Assembly: GCF_021155765.1 (NCBI RefSeq)
Contig: NC_060108.1
Span: 12,125,425 to 12,189,424 of the forward strand
Reading direction: 5' to 3'
From: Diprion similis
Taxonomy: Eukaryota > Arthropoda > Insecta > Hymenoptera > Diprionidae
DNA length: 64,000 nucleotides
Both the position numbers and the translations under genes were made by a program. The notes under the pieces were generated by a model that did no database searches, had not been told where the DNA came from, and was given only the letters and a program-made list of their open reading frames with translations. Each line of letters begins with the position of its first letter. The stretch's first letter is position 1. This document shows positions 1-12,752 of the stretch, piece after piece.

Positions 1-870
1 GTGATGAAATTAGGATCTGTATGGCGCGCGTGAGCCTTCTTACAAACGATCTGGGGCGGAAATAGAGGCTTGCTCTTGTATATACATAATCCGGCATATT
101 TATTCCGTAAAGAACCGAGTGATCCTTAATTGTTTACTATGCTTTGAATATACTTAAATATTACCTGAATATCATAATTTTAAAGATAAGATTTTTACGT
201 TTACATTGATCCTTTAATCACAAGGCACAAGTTAGTCATTAGGACTATCGATACGATACTTACTACGTTTACGCATGCTCTCTACACACCTCACGTGCAT
301 AACTTGTGGTGCACAATATTTTGTTAAATAAAATTGTTAAACTGTACCAGTTATACATATTAATGGCACAAGGTGGGTGCATGAACGTAGTAAAATGATA
401 ATTTCTTGCCATGTTTAGCATAATATGTGCACATTACCGGATATAATTATATTAGAAAGTATGTAAATGCCCTAGGGAATTCAATTTTTTTTTATACCAT
501 CAGGTACCGTACTGGTCATTAGATCATCAATCTAACTATCAACTGAACTCTAGTGTCTGCTATTCACAGTCTGCAAGGACAATTTTTTATCTCTCTTGCG
601 CCGCTGAGTTCGTGAATACATCTTCCTCTATTCTAGGGAGTTTTTAGCACTCCCAACTAGTTTAAGAACGTAGCCATCTGTGACGTTTAGGGAGTGTAAG
701 ACTGTGGTCAACCAGTTGCAGCTCTCAACGGTCTCACAACCAACGACTGTCTTCAACTCACCGCAGGCTGTTGCAGGGTATTTACGCCTTTACAGCCACC
801 AGCCATCAGTGAGTAAATAGTGTAAATCAAACGATCGTGTTCTCTAGCTAGAGCATAAAAATATACCAAA
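1..870. other. Upstream flank of CSN6, no gene recognised
   Basis: This AT-rich stretch precedes the CSN6 start codon. I see no convincing exon on either strand. The last 100-200 bases presumably hold the CSN6 promoter and 5' UTR. There is no obvious TATA box at a convincing distance. Confidence 0.6.
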
Positions 871-3565
871 ATGAGCGAGCAGATACCTGTTGAGATGGAA
901 GTAGATGAAAGCAATGTTGTTAGCGCGATGGATACAACCCCAGTCACAGATAACACGAAGAGTGTGATGGCCTCGTCTGGCACTGTCGGCTCAGTGTCAA
1001 TCAGCTTGCATCCCCTCGTCATAATGAATGTTAGCGAACACTGGACGAGGCTTAGGGCGCAGGAAGGCTCCGATCAACTGGGTGAGTCTAAAAGAATACA
1101 GCTTCTTACTTCCGTGTTCTGAAGTCATTTTATGGTGTACTATCATCACAGTGTAGAGTCTACCCTAACCTAACATTATTGGATTATGCCCAAATAAAAT
1201 ACTGTAATTATTACAAGGGAATGATGCATGTTGAAACCTGAATTATTTCCACTCTAAAAAACATGGTGTTCGTGTTGATTATTTATTTATTCTCTCATTA
1301 CAGTTTACGGAGCGCTGATCGGTAAACAAAAGGGACGCAACATAGAGATAATGAATTCTTTCGAACTTTTATTTACGTCTATTGGTGACGAGGTGATCAT
1401 TGATCGAGATTACTACAATACAAAAGAAGAACAGTTTAAGCAGGTGTTTAGTGAAATGGATTTTCTTGGGTGGTACACAACAGGAGATGCCCCAACAGAC
1501 AGAGACATCAGGGTACACAAACAGCTATGCGAAATTAATGAATGTCCTGTCCTACTTAAACTAGATCCAAGGTCTAAACATACAGACGTAAGTGTTTACT
1601 ACGTAATTCAATCTTTTTTCATACATTATCTACCACGAAAAATTTCCATTCCATCACCCTATTACTATAGAGTGTGTATTCATCGATCCAGAAAATGCTG
1701 AAGGTTTTAGAATTATACTGAAATTTATGGCATTGCAGAAAAGCTTTAAAGGTTGTAAATCTGTAAAATCTCATAATATATACTGTGCAAATTTCACGGT
1801 TTGAAAACAGTAGAAATGTTTTGAGGAATTTCTTAGGGTACAATACCTGAAGATATATATCGGGTATTCCACACCAACTCTGCCAATGTCGGACCCTCAC
1901 CATTTGTCATTTTGCTCAAAAACTTTTCATAGAATCATCCCAACTCCAGAACAGTATCCTGAATTTTTGAAAATTTTTCTTGAAACGCATGAAAATATTT
2001 GCCCATAAAAAACTGACAATTGCTTCTATTTTTTCTTCAATTTATTTTTTTCAAAAATCGCGAAAAAAATTAGGAGGGAATGCTGGCCTACTCTAGGTCT
2101 AGGCTTAAAAATTTTTACGTTTGGCACAAGATTTTTGAGAATTTTTTCAGATTTGTAAATTATGGCCAAAGACAAGTTGATTTTCAAAAATCGTAAGTAA
2201 AACAAAAACGAAATTAAAAATTGTAAGGGTCCAACGTTGGTTAAGTTAGCGTCAAATGCCTCGTATATATGAATTCCACAACTGAGCAAAATAATATCGA
2301 ATCTCAGGATTTGGTTCAACAATATCGTATTTAAAAGATTGATTCAAAAACATTAACCTTACAATTCTATTCAGAACCATTGTATTTCAGAATTTAGTTG
2401 AACATCATCGTATCTCTAGTGGGTGAACAAAATTTGTTGTTGTTTGGGCTCAATAATTAATTGTAAATTTTACTGAATACCATAAACAATATGTTTGATG
2501 CTTCTGTGTCCACAATTTTATTGTGTGGAGAATGTAAAAAAATAAAAAAGCTTTTCCTTTTCATAGCAATTATCTGTTGCAATGTACGAGTCTGTGATCG
2601 ATTTAGTAAATGGCGAAGCCACCATGCTATTTGTACCATTAACATATACATTAGCAACAGAAGAAGCCGAAAGAATTGGAGTTGATCACGTAGCACGAAT
2701 GTGTACTAACGATCAGGCTGAAAGTTCATTGGGTGAGAAATAATTTTCCATGTATAGTGGAGCGTTTTTTTAGTCTTGCTGTTGGGACTGCAACAGGACT
2801 GTAATAGTCATCTCTATTCCTTGCCCTTACAAGGCTAGTGCGACCTCTGGGCTCCCTAGTTAGCCTCCGTCATGACAATGCTATGCACGCTAGCTGCTGC
2901 AACCGCATTGGTGAAGAAAGCCTGTTGACATGAATGACAGGGAAAAGTAGGGGAACAGGCTTCTAACAACAAGGCTTATATTAACGCTCCACCATACTGG
3001 TCTTAGAGTGTAAACAGACCTTTACGATATCCTAAGAAGATCAATCACTTCCTGGAATTAATAGTTCATCTATTTCTCAGTGGCGGAGCACTTGACTGCA
3101 CAACACAGTGCAATTAAGATGCTTAATTCAAGGGTTAAACTTGTTCTGAGATACGTTGAAGCTGTTCAAAGCGGAGAACTGAAAGGGAACCATGAAGTAT
3201 TGCGAGCTGCATGCTCACTGGGACATCGATTACCTGTTTTAAATAGTCCAAAGTTCCGAGCAGACTTTTACAACGTAAGTAGAAATTATTTAGAGCATTA
3301 ATAATACGCTTTACAAAAGTGAAAAGTGGCAATCGTTTAAAAAAGAGATAGGAATTCATTGCCCACAGAATTTTTGTTTTTTGTGTGAATTACATTCCAA
3401 TTACAAGATTTTTGTTTTTTTCAGCAATGCAACGATTTTGGTCTAGTGACATATCTTGGAATAATAACAAAAGGATGCAACGATATAAATCAATTTGTGA
3501 ACAAATTCAACATTTTATACGACCGACAAGGAATGGGCCGTCGCATGCGAAGTCTCTTCTTTTAA
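871..3565 (+). CDS. CSN6: COP9 signalosome complex subunit 6 (CSN6), complete
   Basis: Coding exons are 871-1081, 1304-1587, 2567-2732, 3081-3274 and 3425-3565. They join in phase to 332 codons (331 aa; human CSN6 is 327). An acidic N-terminus is followed by an MPN domain from about residue 37, recognised by [53 protein letters not shown] and the C-terminal helical region. CSN6 is a non-catalytic MPN- scaffold of the COP9 signalosome and pairs with the deneddylase CSN5 to act on cullin-RING ligases. The JAMM zinc ligands are absent here: the canonical GWYHSHP segment reads GWYTTGD, as expected for CSN6. The ATG at 871 is chosen because it opens the frame after an A-rich leader (CAAAATGAG). 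Intron 3 carries a MITE. Confidence 0.96.
2753..2996. mobile_element. MITE-like inverted-repeat element in CSN6 intron 3
   Basis: The left end reads TATAGTGGAGCGTT and, with mismatches, continues into TAGTCTTGCTGTTGG. The right end is its reverse complement, ending AACGCTCCACCATA. The element is about 244 bp with terminal inverted repeats of roughly 30 bp and no ORF. The flanking TA suggests a TA target duplication (Tc1/mariner-like insertion), but this is inference. Confidence 0.7.
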
Positions 3566-5435
3566 TAAATAGTTGAATAACACTTTTTTTTACTTCGATT
3601 TATAGTTTCAACTTGCAACTCATAAGCTATTAACATTCAACCTCAGCATTGCGATACGAAGGGCCCGTAAATCTTGTCAATGTTGCTTAGAGACCCCCTT
3701 TAATAATTCAACATTTGCAATATATAAGTAAATGCAATAATGATGAGACACCATGCGCAGATCGTCAATTTACGATCAATAACTGCAGTAATCCTGTACA
3801 GGAAAGATGTAATGTGATATAACTGTTAAATAAAATTATTCGAATATTTATACTTACATGTATACAGTCTGTGTAAATGTATGACACAAGATTTTCAAAG
3901 TCAACTAATATCAATGGTAGCTACAGTTTTGGATAAAATTTGAGTAAAGCTGAAACATAGTTTAGAACTGTAGGCGAACTGATCTACTTACTAAAAGTTA
4001 TTTTTTTCCTTTGTGATTTTTTGTGAGGCATCGACATGGCATCATCATACGACTTAGGTGTGCTTTTTGAACAGTTGCAGCGAATTGACATACATTATAG
4101 ATATTTATATAAACGCAACATTTAAATGCGATACAAATTTATTATTAATTCCTACTATTTACAATGGTAGGTAATAATTAATTTACGATATATAATACAT
4201 TTTTACACGTTACACGTTAAGTATGTCGTTTAAAATTTCTTTAACATTCCGGAAAAACGATTGTCATATCGTTTTATTGTGAGCAGGTAATTATGCTTTT
4301 TAAATATTTATTTATTCATTTTATGTAGAACCGATACTTACACGCACCCGTTTCTTATAATGGAAGACCTTATTTTACTCGGCACGTTTACATGGTGAAA
4401 CACTGCTAATGATCATCATTTAAATTTATTTTTATGTTTTCGATTTTTTATTTCTTCTTCAACGTTTCTATTAATAAACTGTAGAAGAGTGACAAAAATT
4501 TGAGTTATCAGTTTATTATGCCAAGCTTGTGCTTCTGTATAAAAGCTTACGTATATGTTCACAACAGTGAAATACTACAGAGCATGTCTAAAAGTTTTTT
4601 CTAAAAATCCAATCACTTTTATTTATTGTTTTTATAATTTTTTTTTTTTTTTTTGACATTTCGTATTGGTTTATTATAAATATTACTGTACAAAATATAT
4701 GTAGTACTTAGTATGTAATGTATGTGTATGTTGTGCCTCTTTAATTATTGCATTTTACAAGCTTCATACTTTTTCAAATGACCCGCTTCACTTACTGTTC
4801 ACTGAAGAGTTTACTTGTTAATTTAGAAAAAATAATATTATCATTTGATCTTGTCTTGAGATTTCATCTCTCTTCCCTTATTGACCTGTGATATGCTATT
4901 TAGTTTGTGATATAAAAGTGACACTATTTACTTCACACTATTTGCGTTTCGAGTTTTCCCAAACTATCAATTATTTATCTTGCTCATATAATTCTTCATC
5001 ATTATATACAAACACATCAGTTAAAGAGAATCGTTGACACTGTAGCTGTGAATATTTTTCTTAGATCTTAATTTCCATGACCTTATAGACTAGTTAACCA
5101 TTTTTGCAAGTTATATTACCATTGCTTCAACAATTTTTATTCTCGTTTATCAGTAATAATGTGCAATTTTTCACTTTGATTTAAAATACTATGTCATTTG
5201 TAGAACTCATTCTATTTATCGTTGGCATCTTTCAATTTGTAAATTCTACTATATCATTATTGTTAAAGCCTGAGAAAAAAAATTTGAACTGAAAATAATC
5301 AGCCCCTAGTTTGCAACTGGTATTTTAAACCAATGTTTGCTCTTTCTAATCACTTATACCATCTTATTCGATATGTAAGCTGTCCTCGATCATAGTGGCC
5401 AAAATATCCACCAGAACAGACAGCATAGTGTTGGG
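3566..5435. other. Convergent intergenic DNA between CSN6 and PARG-like
   Basis: This is AT-rich sequence with many short T and A runs, including poly-T near 4640. It contains no convincing coding exon. It probably holds the 3' UTRs of CSN6 (+) and the PARG-like gene (-). Confidence 0.6.
3829..3834 (+). terminator. Probable CSN6 polyadenylation signal AATAAA
   Basis: A perfect AATAAA lies about 265 bp downstream of the CSN6 stop codon. Another AATAAA overlaps the stop itself (3564-3569) and could give a very short 3' UTR. Confidence 0.5.
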
Positions 5436-8400
5436 CTAAGGGCTCGGCTTATCCATTCCAATTAATTCTTCAAAAAGGCTATTTCTTCCTTCAATTCTTT
5501 CCTCTATAGTCTTTACTGCAAATCTCAAAGTTGCTGTAGCAAGATCTCCAACTGTCCAGTGTCTATCAACCAATACCCTGCTAACTGTGTCCAACTAAAA
5601 AAAGTTATATTAATCAATAAATTATGTCAAATTTTTAAACTTCAACAATACCTGCCACACTCATTTTTTCATTTCACCTTTGATAAGCTAGAGTGTCCTG
5701 ATGTGTAGTAGATTAGTCGAGGAACACCTGCAAGCGACGCCGCCAGCCATTGTATGACTAGTTTTAGTTGATGATCACCTTTTAATCTTGAACCGCAACC
5801 CCAATTACCAGTAACAACTGGCAATAAGCCACCGGCTTGCGGACTGGTTTCTCTGGGCACCTGAAATTTGAAATAGAGAGAAATTCACGTTTCCACTGGG
5901 ATTTTATGGTGAATGAAACAAGAACACTAAATTAAATTTGGTTGAGCAATTGTTGAAACAGTGATGGAATAATTTCGGAATTTCCTATCAACACAAATTG
6001 AGGTCGCATGCATCAAAATCAGTGAAAATTTTTAAAAAATTTGAGTTCACTCAGAATTGTTTGCATGTATATTGTAAAATGGTAGATCCAATGACTATGT
6101 GTATTTAAAATTTGTTACGAAATAGAGCTTAAGTTCTGTATTTTTAAACCCTACATTGATCATTCCGCTGTAAATTTATTAGCCGTTGTATTTAAAATTT
6201 CACTTAGCAATATTTTACTCTACATGCTTACAATTTGAATACCACCTCGAATAATTTTGAAGAGATTAGCCTGAGAACATCCGTGTAGCAACATGTTCTG
6301 TAGGTATATTAACAAAATAGGCTGTAATATATGATTAATAAACATTGGTAACGCATATCAGTTATCAAAACATCAAGATTTTATGAAAAACGAAGAAAAA
6401 CACATATAAGATAGAATAAGAGACAGATGTTTTAGTTATTGTAAGTTTGTCAAGTCAGCATACAAAAGTGAATTAATTTAAAGTTACGAAGCATAACATC
6501 AATTAGTTATTGATATAGTGTAAAATAAACAGAGTCTAGCAATTTCAGACATTGATTAGTCAATGGGAAAGATATTTATGCTCTAATAGCAATTGCTATT
6601 AAAACAGACTGTTATTTTACCATTATACATAGTACACATTCGTCTATTTTAGCATAAATTAAAAGTCTGGCTGATCGATCATCACTTAACAATCACCACT
6701 CATCGTACATTGATTACTGGTGTCGCAATTTTGCTCTTAGGTAACACCTTCGTGGCTTCCTGTGTGCACGATTCTTGTCCTAAACTTTGTGATACACATT
6801 CGACTCGGTAATTTTCTGCTAATTTATCTTCTTCATTCATCGCTTTGTCCGTATTGATTTCTGCTGCTATATTTAGCGGCAGGGATATTGTTGCCTGGTC
6901 ATCGACCAGGGTCTGTCTCACTTCAGATGTAAAAGAAATCACCCATAGCTTCCTGCGCTGGGATGATCGCACGTCTTTGGCAACACTCGGATCTTCATTC
7001 AGAGCATCTTCGTAATTTGTGTGGTACTCACCTTCGGAAACCTGCAGATTTTTAACTCTGGAAGAATTGCTAGTGGTTTTCTGCGACGTTATATAGTGAT
7101 ATTGATGTGTTAGTAACATACCCTCATCATGTTGATGAATTTATGCATGGAATCTCGTTATGACATAGATTCTTAGTTGGCTCATTTATTCTTTGTTTAT
7201 TCGTAAATCTGTCTCTGATTCTATATTATGTGAAACCAAGCTTTGCTCATGCTTTTTTCATGATTATTTATTCAATTGCACCCAAAACTGTCTCTTTAAT
7301 GTTTACACGAGACTCTAACTCTATAGTCGGAAGCAATAATATATCCCTGGTGAAAAAGTTTCATCTGCAACTCTTCAGAAAGAGAATGTGTCGGATCAGA
7401 TCTTCCAGATTTTCGATAAGATTCTGAGAAATGTTTTCACCAGAGACAGCCACACTAATATAATAATCGTCCTACCGATTGTTGTCTTTTGTGCTTATGA
7501 CGTGCAAGCTCTAAACTCAAGCTTCTGACTGCTAAAGCAAGTTTGTGCCTCTGTTGTACATCTTCGGAACCAACTAAAGCTTGCGGCTCTCCCTCCTGGA
7601 CAGGAACTCCAGCAAATGATTCGCTGAGAGCTCTCTTGAGTAGGGAACCAGCGAATCTCACAACAGCTCTATCTCTGGCATCCAGTTCGCGGTTTTCATC
7701 AGCAACTATTGGATCCTCTAGCCACTTGGACAGTTGTTCATAAACTTCTTCAAGTTCTGATGAAAATTCTGATGGTATGATTTTTGATCAAACGAAGACA
7801 GTGAGATTGGCTGACAAATTTTTTTAGTCGTTAATTTCCTACCTGAGCTATACTCTGTACTGAAACTGTACTTGCTACTGGCATTAGTGTCTCTTCTCTG
7901 CAACATTGGATGTTGACTTTGGCGAAATCTTCCAAGCCACTTTTGCTCAGCCTCCAATGATTCTTTCAAGAAGTCTTCATCCACTGTGTCATCTCTCAGG
8001 ACAAAACCTCTCGATCCGCCTCTTTTGACTCTGAACAAGAAACCATAAAAAGGTGATAAACAATTTTCATCAACAACTCATTACGTCAATAATACAGAAA
8101 GTCTTGTAGCCAAAGCAATCATACTTAATGTCTTCATCGCCAACATGACTCCCAGCCACACTTATACCAACAGCATAACTACTCTCTGCTGATGAAATTG
8201 AAGAAGTTGTTCCCGTTGCTGTACTTTCGCGTCTTAGTGCGTCTTTCAGCCTTTGAGCAAATGTTCCTCTACGCTCCAGTGTGTCTAACTGCGTGCTGTA
8301 TCGCCTTGTTAATTTTTGTTCCTCGTCTTCCTCTGATTAACATTAATCAGCATTTAACTCAGAGTTTTCACGGAATTTTCCTAGTATAGGATTTAAAAAT

Positions 8401-11400
8401 ATTTTCCCTTTACCTTGTTCCTCTTCAATAGTTTCTTTTGCACTGTGAAAACTATCAGTACTCTGGCTGTTGCAACTGCTGTAAACTGACATTTGACCCA
8501 GACACTTTCTCGTCACAGGTAAAACCTCACCGCTTGAACCAAGAACGATAAATCGACCTCTCCTATTGTTGGAGCCTGTTGTTTTAACAGGACTTTGCGA
8601 CCGGATGGATTTACCGTTAGGTCTTGTTCGCACCTCCATCTCATCCGATATGATTGATTCCTTATTTATTGGTGCTAGGAAACATGAATTACGATTGATA
8701 TTTTTTTAACGTTATTAAGACTTATTTCCTGATACTTCAATCAGTGATGATGTTGATTCGATTTTACCTTTTATGTTATTATTACATGTTTCTATGGGCT
8801 TTTCTTCAGCCTCAGGTGGGGTACTGCTGAAACTTTCTCCGATGGGCGACAGCCTTCGTGCTCCTGGATCTGGTTCTAATTTAACAGGATCGGTGGGGCT
8901 TGTGGGAACGTGTCTTTGCCTGAATCCCAACAAAGATTTGTTCATTTCTCGCAAGACATTGTCTTCCTCATACTGCGTCAATGGCATAGTTGAATAGTCC
9001 TCTGCATCCATACAGCATATTGTTACCTATAATAAGTTAACTGAATCATATACACAATTTTTTATGTCAGTTTGCAGTCTTGATTAGCATGTAGTTCGAA
9101 CTTTGATCAATCTATGCCGTGCTTACCGTATTTGGGTTTGGTATACTCTCAAAGGTTGATCTATATTTCGGGTCTCCTATTCTAGAAATATGTCTTGCTC
9201 CTTCTACTATCAGAATTTCATTGTCTTCCAATGCCTCCACTGATAGCAATGTAGCCAAAAGTTCTGGATGCGTTGCCATCTGAGACAGTAATTTCAACCT
9301 TGTTATGTACACACGCAACTTTTACAGCATTGACAACAGGTGAACACAAGCTCTAAAAGCATTCTTGAGGAACTTATCGTTTTGAAGAAATTGCTTACTT
9401 GAACACTTTCTTGATTTACTTCGTTGCTTAGTACTCCGCCGCCAAGTCGTGCGCTGGTGAAGCATACATGTAACAAATTGGCTTCAGCCCTTTCAACTCT
9501 CCCTTCGTGACGAATGGTCAGAGGGCAAAGAGGAACACTGCTCTCTAGCCAGTCTTCAATCGTCAGCCACTGTTTTGAAGTCATCACCTGAAGAGGATTG
9601 CAAGCCGTGAATCATGCGTCATGGATCATGCGTTTCATCGGTGACTCATCCAATTTCTCTATTACAAAACCAAACAGCGTCTTGTGACTTTATTTTACTC
9701 GAATTTTATTAATCACATTTCATTAAAAGGGTAAACCAGTTTTCACTGTTTATTAATCACATAATGAACATCTGATCCTACGGTAAGGCGTCAAACTATT
9801 TTCACCACATTCTTGAGACTTTTTCTGAAGTAGAGCCTAACGAGAAGATAAGTAAAAAGTTCTCGTTCAAACCTGTCTGGAAACTACGAGTTTTCCATCC
9901 AATGCCGATTCCTCATCCAAGAAATCAAAGTATGCAAATATGCTTCTCAATTTCGCCTTCTGACTGTTTCTGATAAACCACAAGAAATAAATTAGTATTA
10001 GCAATTCATTCAAATCCGCATCGCTGTTACAGAAAATATATAAATATTATATGTATATACATACAATTCAACTCACATGTGAAGGTGTTTGAAGAAATTA
10101 GTAAAGTTAAAATCTTGTAATGTGGGGTGAGTTTTTTTTGTCCTTTTCGGGTAAGTTGAAAAAAATGCATTCGCTATAAGTGATGAAACAAACTTGTAAC
10201 TGTACTCAATACTGTCAGCTGAAAAGAGAATATAATATCAGGTCAATATTTATCGGCAAACTACTGGGAAAATTGTTTACAAAAACAGTTTATGCACTTT
10301 TCATGTGAATTGACTCACTTTGTTGCTGTAGGCTGAAATGTAATCCTTGTGGAGGTTTGGTGGACTTGAGAGCCTTTGCAAGTTGGACCAGCCGAGGTAT
10401 TGTTTTGGTGAAAACCTTTTCTCGTTCCTCAAGTGTCAAGTCTTCGTCAATAAATTTCGCCAGTTCACTAAACAAGTTTGGGTCCTGCACATCCTCGTCA
10501 GGATCCAAACTTATGCTAAAAAATTTACAAATTATGCATATTTTTCAACTTGGATTTTCAGCTACAATTTATTGTATCAGGACTATACAGATATTATTTG
10601 CTATAAAAATTGAGAATTTTGTCCTTGACCTGAACAAAGTTTTAAATAGGCATAAGTAACCCACTTTTTTTGGCAGTGGCCTTTGCTGTGCTATACAACA
10701 TTTAGGAGGTTGTTGGGGGCTTGATGAAAAAATCTTCACTTGCGCTGTTTACTTATTTTATCACTTGCATGAGTTAAAATATATTGACTGGACTAACTTT
10801 ATCATGAACCGAATGCAAAATTAGGCATAACATAATACAGAAGCCACAGAAAGTTTACTTTTAATAAGTTCATTGCCAAATATAGTTTAAATACCCTGCT
10901 GGAAAAGTTTCATAGGACATGAAATATTGTGATTGAATATTATAAAACGGGATTCAGAAACACCATAGACATCATTTTGTATCGTGTTTTTAAATCCTAT
11001 TTCATGATATTCTTTAATATCTAGTTGTGAGTTTATTGTGTGGAATCGTATTGAAACTGAAGTGGGAAAGCTGAATATTGAAATTTTTGATCCTCGAAAG
11101 AAAATCCACGATGATAAAACCGGACCTCAATAATCGGTACTGTTTAATCACTGAGCTTATGATTTACTAAATTAAGTAAAAGGCTGCAAACGTGTATAAT
11201 TCGATTCAATTGAAGTTTATTCAAAATGTTGTTATTGATAATAATGTCTACTAATACGCTCGGTGACAAGATTTGCAGTTCCCACGATATCTTGAAAACG
11301 GCCCAATAGGTTGATTTCAAATTATGATGTTGAATATAGTAACTTTATTGAAAACGATTCACGCTGAGGAAAAACCGTTATTACGCAATTTTTGAACTGT

Positions 11401-12058
11401 TTGAAATTACGTGAACAATAAAATAAAAGAAAATATAATCACATTATGAAATCCTAGTTCCTCAAAAATCATTTTAAAAATAAGATAATGGTGATTTTGT
11501 TCTCAACGCATCGTTACGATAACGTCACTTACTTCAACCTCGTTCCAAATTTGTAAACAGTATTCTTAGATAGTCCATTCTCTCCGTCGCGATCCAATTT
11601 TTTCTTCTGTTACTTTTTACAAACAAGGTGGCAACCGTTTGGAGTTGAAATTTAATTCGGCATCAAAAATTTACGACTTTTTAAAATTTAATTGAAAAAA
11701 AGAAAATATGATAATTACAGAAAAAGATGGTTGTGGTGAGGAGAATAGAATACTCAAGAATGTCGTCTTCAAATTTGAAGCGAAATGAATATGAATAATA
11801 CGAGAGCAATAAAGGTAGAGAAAAATCACATTCACTGACATCGCGAACATCAATTATGTGTATATCCAACATTAAAGTCATGGTATTATGTCAACAAACA
11901 TGTAGCTATAAAGCCGATACCACGTACTTGCACATGTCGTGTAGTCGGTGCATCGCATCTAAGAGTTGTTCAGAATTTTTAGCATCTGCAACTCGGTCCA
12001 GCTGTTTAACAACTGCCGCCCACCACGGCAGATCACAAGGTAGCATGACTAGCGCCAT
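5436..12058 (-). CDS. PARG: Poly(ADP-ribose) glycohydrolase homologue, probably catalytically impaired
   Basis: Fourteen minus-strand coding exons: 12058-11928, 10515-10319, 10218-10077, 9969-9873, 9587-9399, 9279-9127, 9026-8768, 8674-8414, 8332-8125, 8030-7843, 7768-7476, 7080-6922, 5860-5678, 5594-5436. They stay in phase throughout and give about 872 aa. PARG landmarks in order: an accessory helical region (SLIANAFFSTYP, near residue 125), ARLGGGVLSNEVNQES (near 240), THPELLATLLSVEALEDNEI, CCMDAEDYS, REMNKSLLGF, then TGNWGCG near 776 and WTVGDL. The family hydrolyses poly(ADP-ribose) after DNA damage. The signature GGG-X6-8-QEE reads GGG...QES here, losing the second Glu that acts as general acid. 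Residues about 339-759 form a Ser/Glu-rich, low-complexity insertion within the catalytic fold. The donor at 6922 is a weak GAA|GTGAGA; reading through it gives an alternative end at 6700. The ATG at 12058 follows a likely acceptor, so a 5' UTR exon lies upstream. Confidence 0.83.
6700..7080 (-). CDS. Alternative 3' terminal exon of the PARG-like gene
   Basis: The exon beginning at 7080 (after the CAG acceptor 7083-7081) stays open to a TGA at 6702-6700. If the internal donor at 6922 is not used, the protein ends ...PVINVR at 832 aa and lacks the GNWGCG and TVGDL segments that complete the PARG macrodomain. Another strong-looking donor inside it (AAG|GTGAGT, in phase 1, near 7036) does not match the phase of the 5860 exon. 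Which isoform is made cannot be settled from sequence. Confidence 0.45.
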   Translation of the reverse strand, partial: KTTSNSSRVKNLQVSEGEYHTNYEDALNEDPSVAKDVRSSQRRKLWVISFTSEVRQTLVDDQATISLPLNIAAEINTDKAMNEEDKLAENYRVECVSQSLGQESCTQEATKVLPKSKIATPVINVR

Positions 12059-12192
12059 GATATTGGCCTTTAAACATAAAATAAAAACAGTAAGTAATTA
12101 ATTGTAATAACTTTTTCACCCATCAGTTTTCTTGCAATTTTATAATCAATTTATTTTGTCAGACCCTTGGTGTCACAGAATTATGTTTAATA

Positions 12193-12752
12193 TATGAATA
12201 AAATCCGAACGCGTCGGACAAATTCAAAAAACTTTATTTTGCTCCAAACTAGAAGAATGAATCTTTTATGTCACGTTTGAGAATCTGAAAAATCTCTAAA
12301 ATCTTCTTTATCACTATCTGGTGGTTGGTGGTTGGTCGTTGACTGAATTAATTTTGGTCAAGTTCTCGACATCATTTACAGCCGAGTTTTTTGATTGTGG
12401 ACTTTCTTCATAATGTCTCTTGAAAACAGAATGTTAACTTTGAAGTCCGCGTTTCAATTATAAATTTACAAGAAACGTTTCATGCCATGTGAATAAAATC
12501 TTGGGCAATTTCTAAAGTGGCAGAATTAATCTTCGAATCACAATTTTAGAAGGAAATTGTATTGAACATTCTTTGATGTTCGTTTTTTTAGTCTCCTAGT
12601 GACTTTTTCAAAACCTGTATTCAAGAGCGTGTGTCTCGAAAACGAAAAAAGATTTTCCAGATTTTCAAACGCAAAATGAAAGATTCGTTCTACTACTTCG
12701 GAGAAAAAAAGTTTCCGAAAATCGGTCAACGCGTTTGGATTTTATTCACGTT
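12193..12752. mobile_element. MITE-like element with long degenerate inverted repeats
   Basis: The left end reads GAATAAAATCCGAACGCGT and continues for about 100 bases through GAATCTTTTATGTCACGTTTGAGAATCTG in broken form. The right end, read in reverse complement, gives GAATAAAATCCAAACGCGT with the same continuation. Length is about 560 bp, with no ORF. The target duplication is not clear. Confidence 0.6.

Noticed and set aside
1619-1903. Minus-strand ORF inside CSN6 intron 2
   Set aside because: It overlaps the CSN6 exon boundary on the opposite strand and shows no coding signature.
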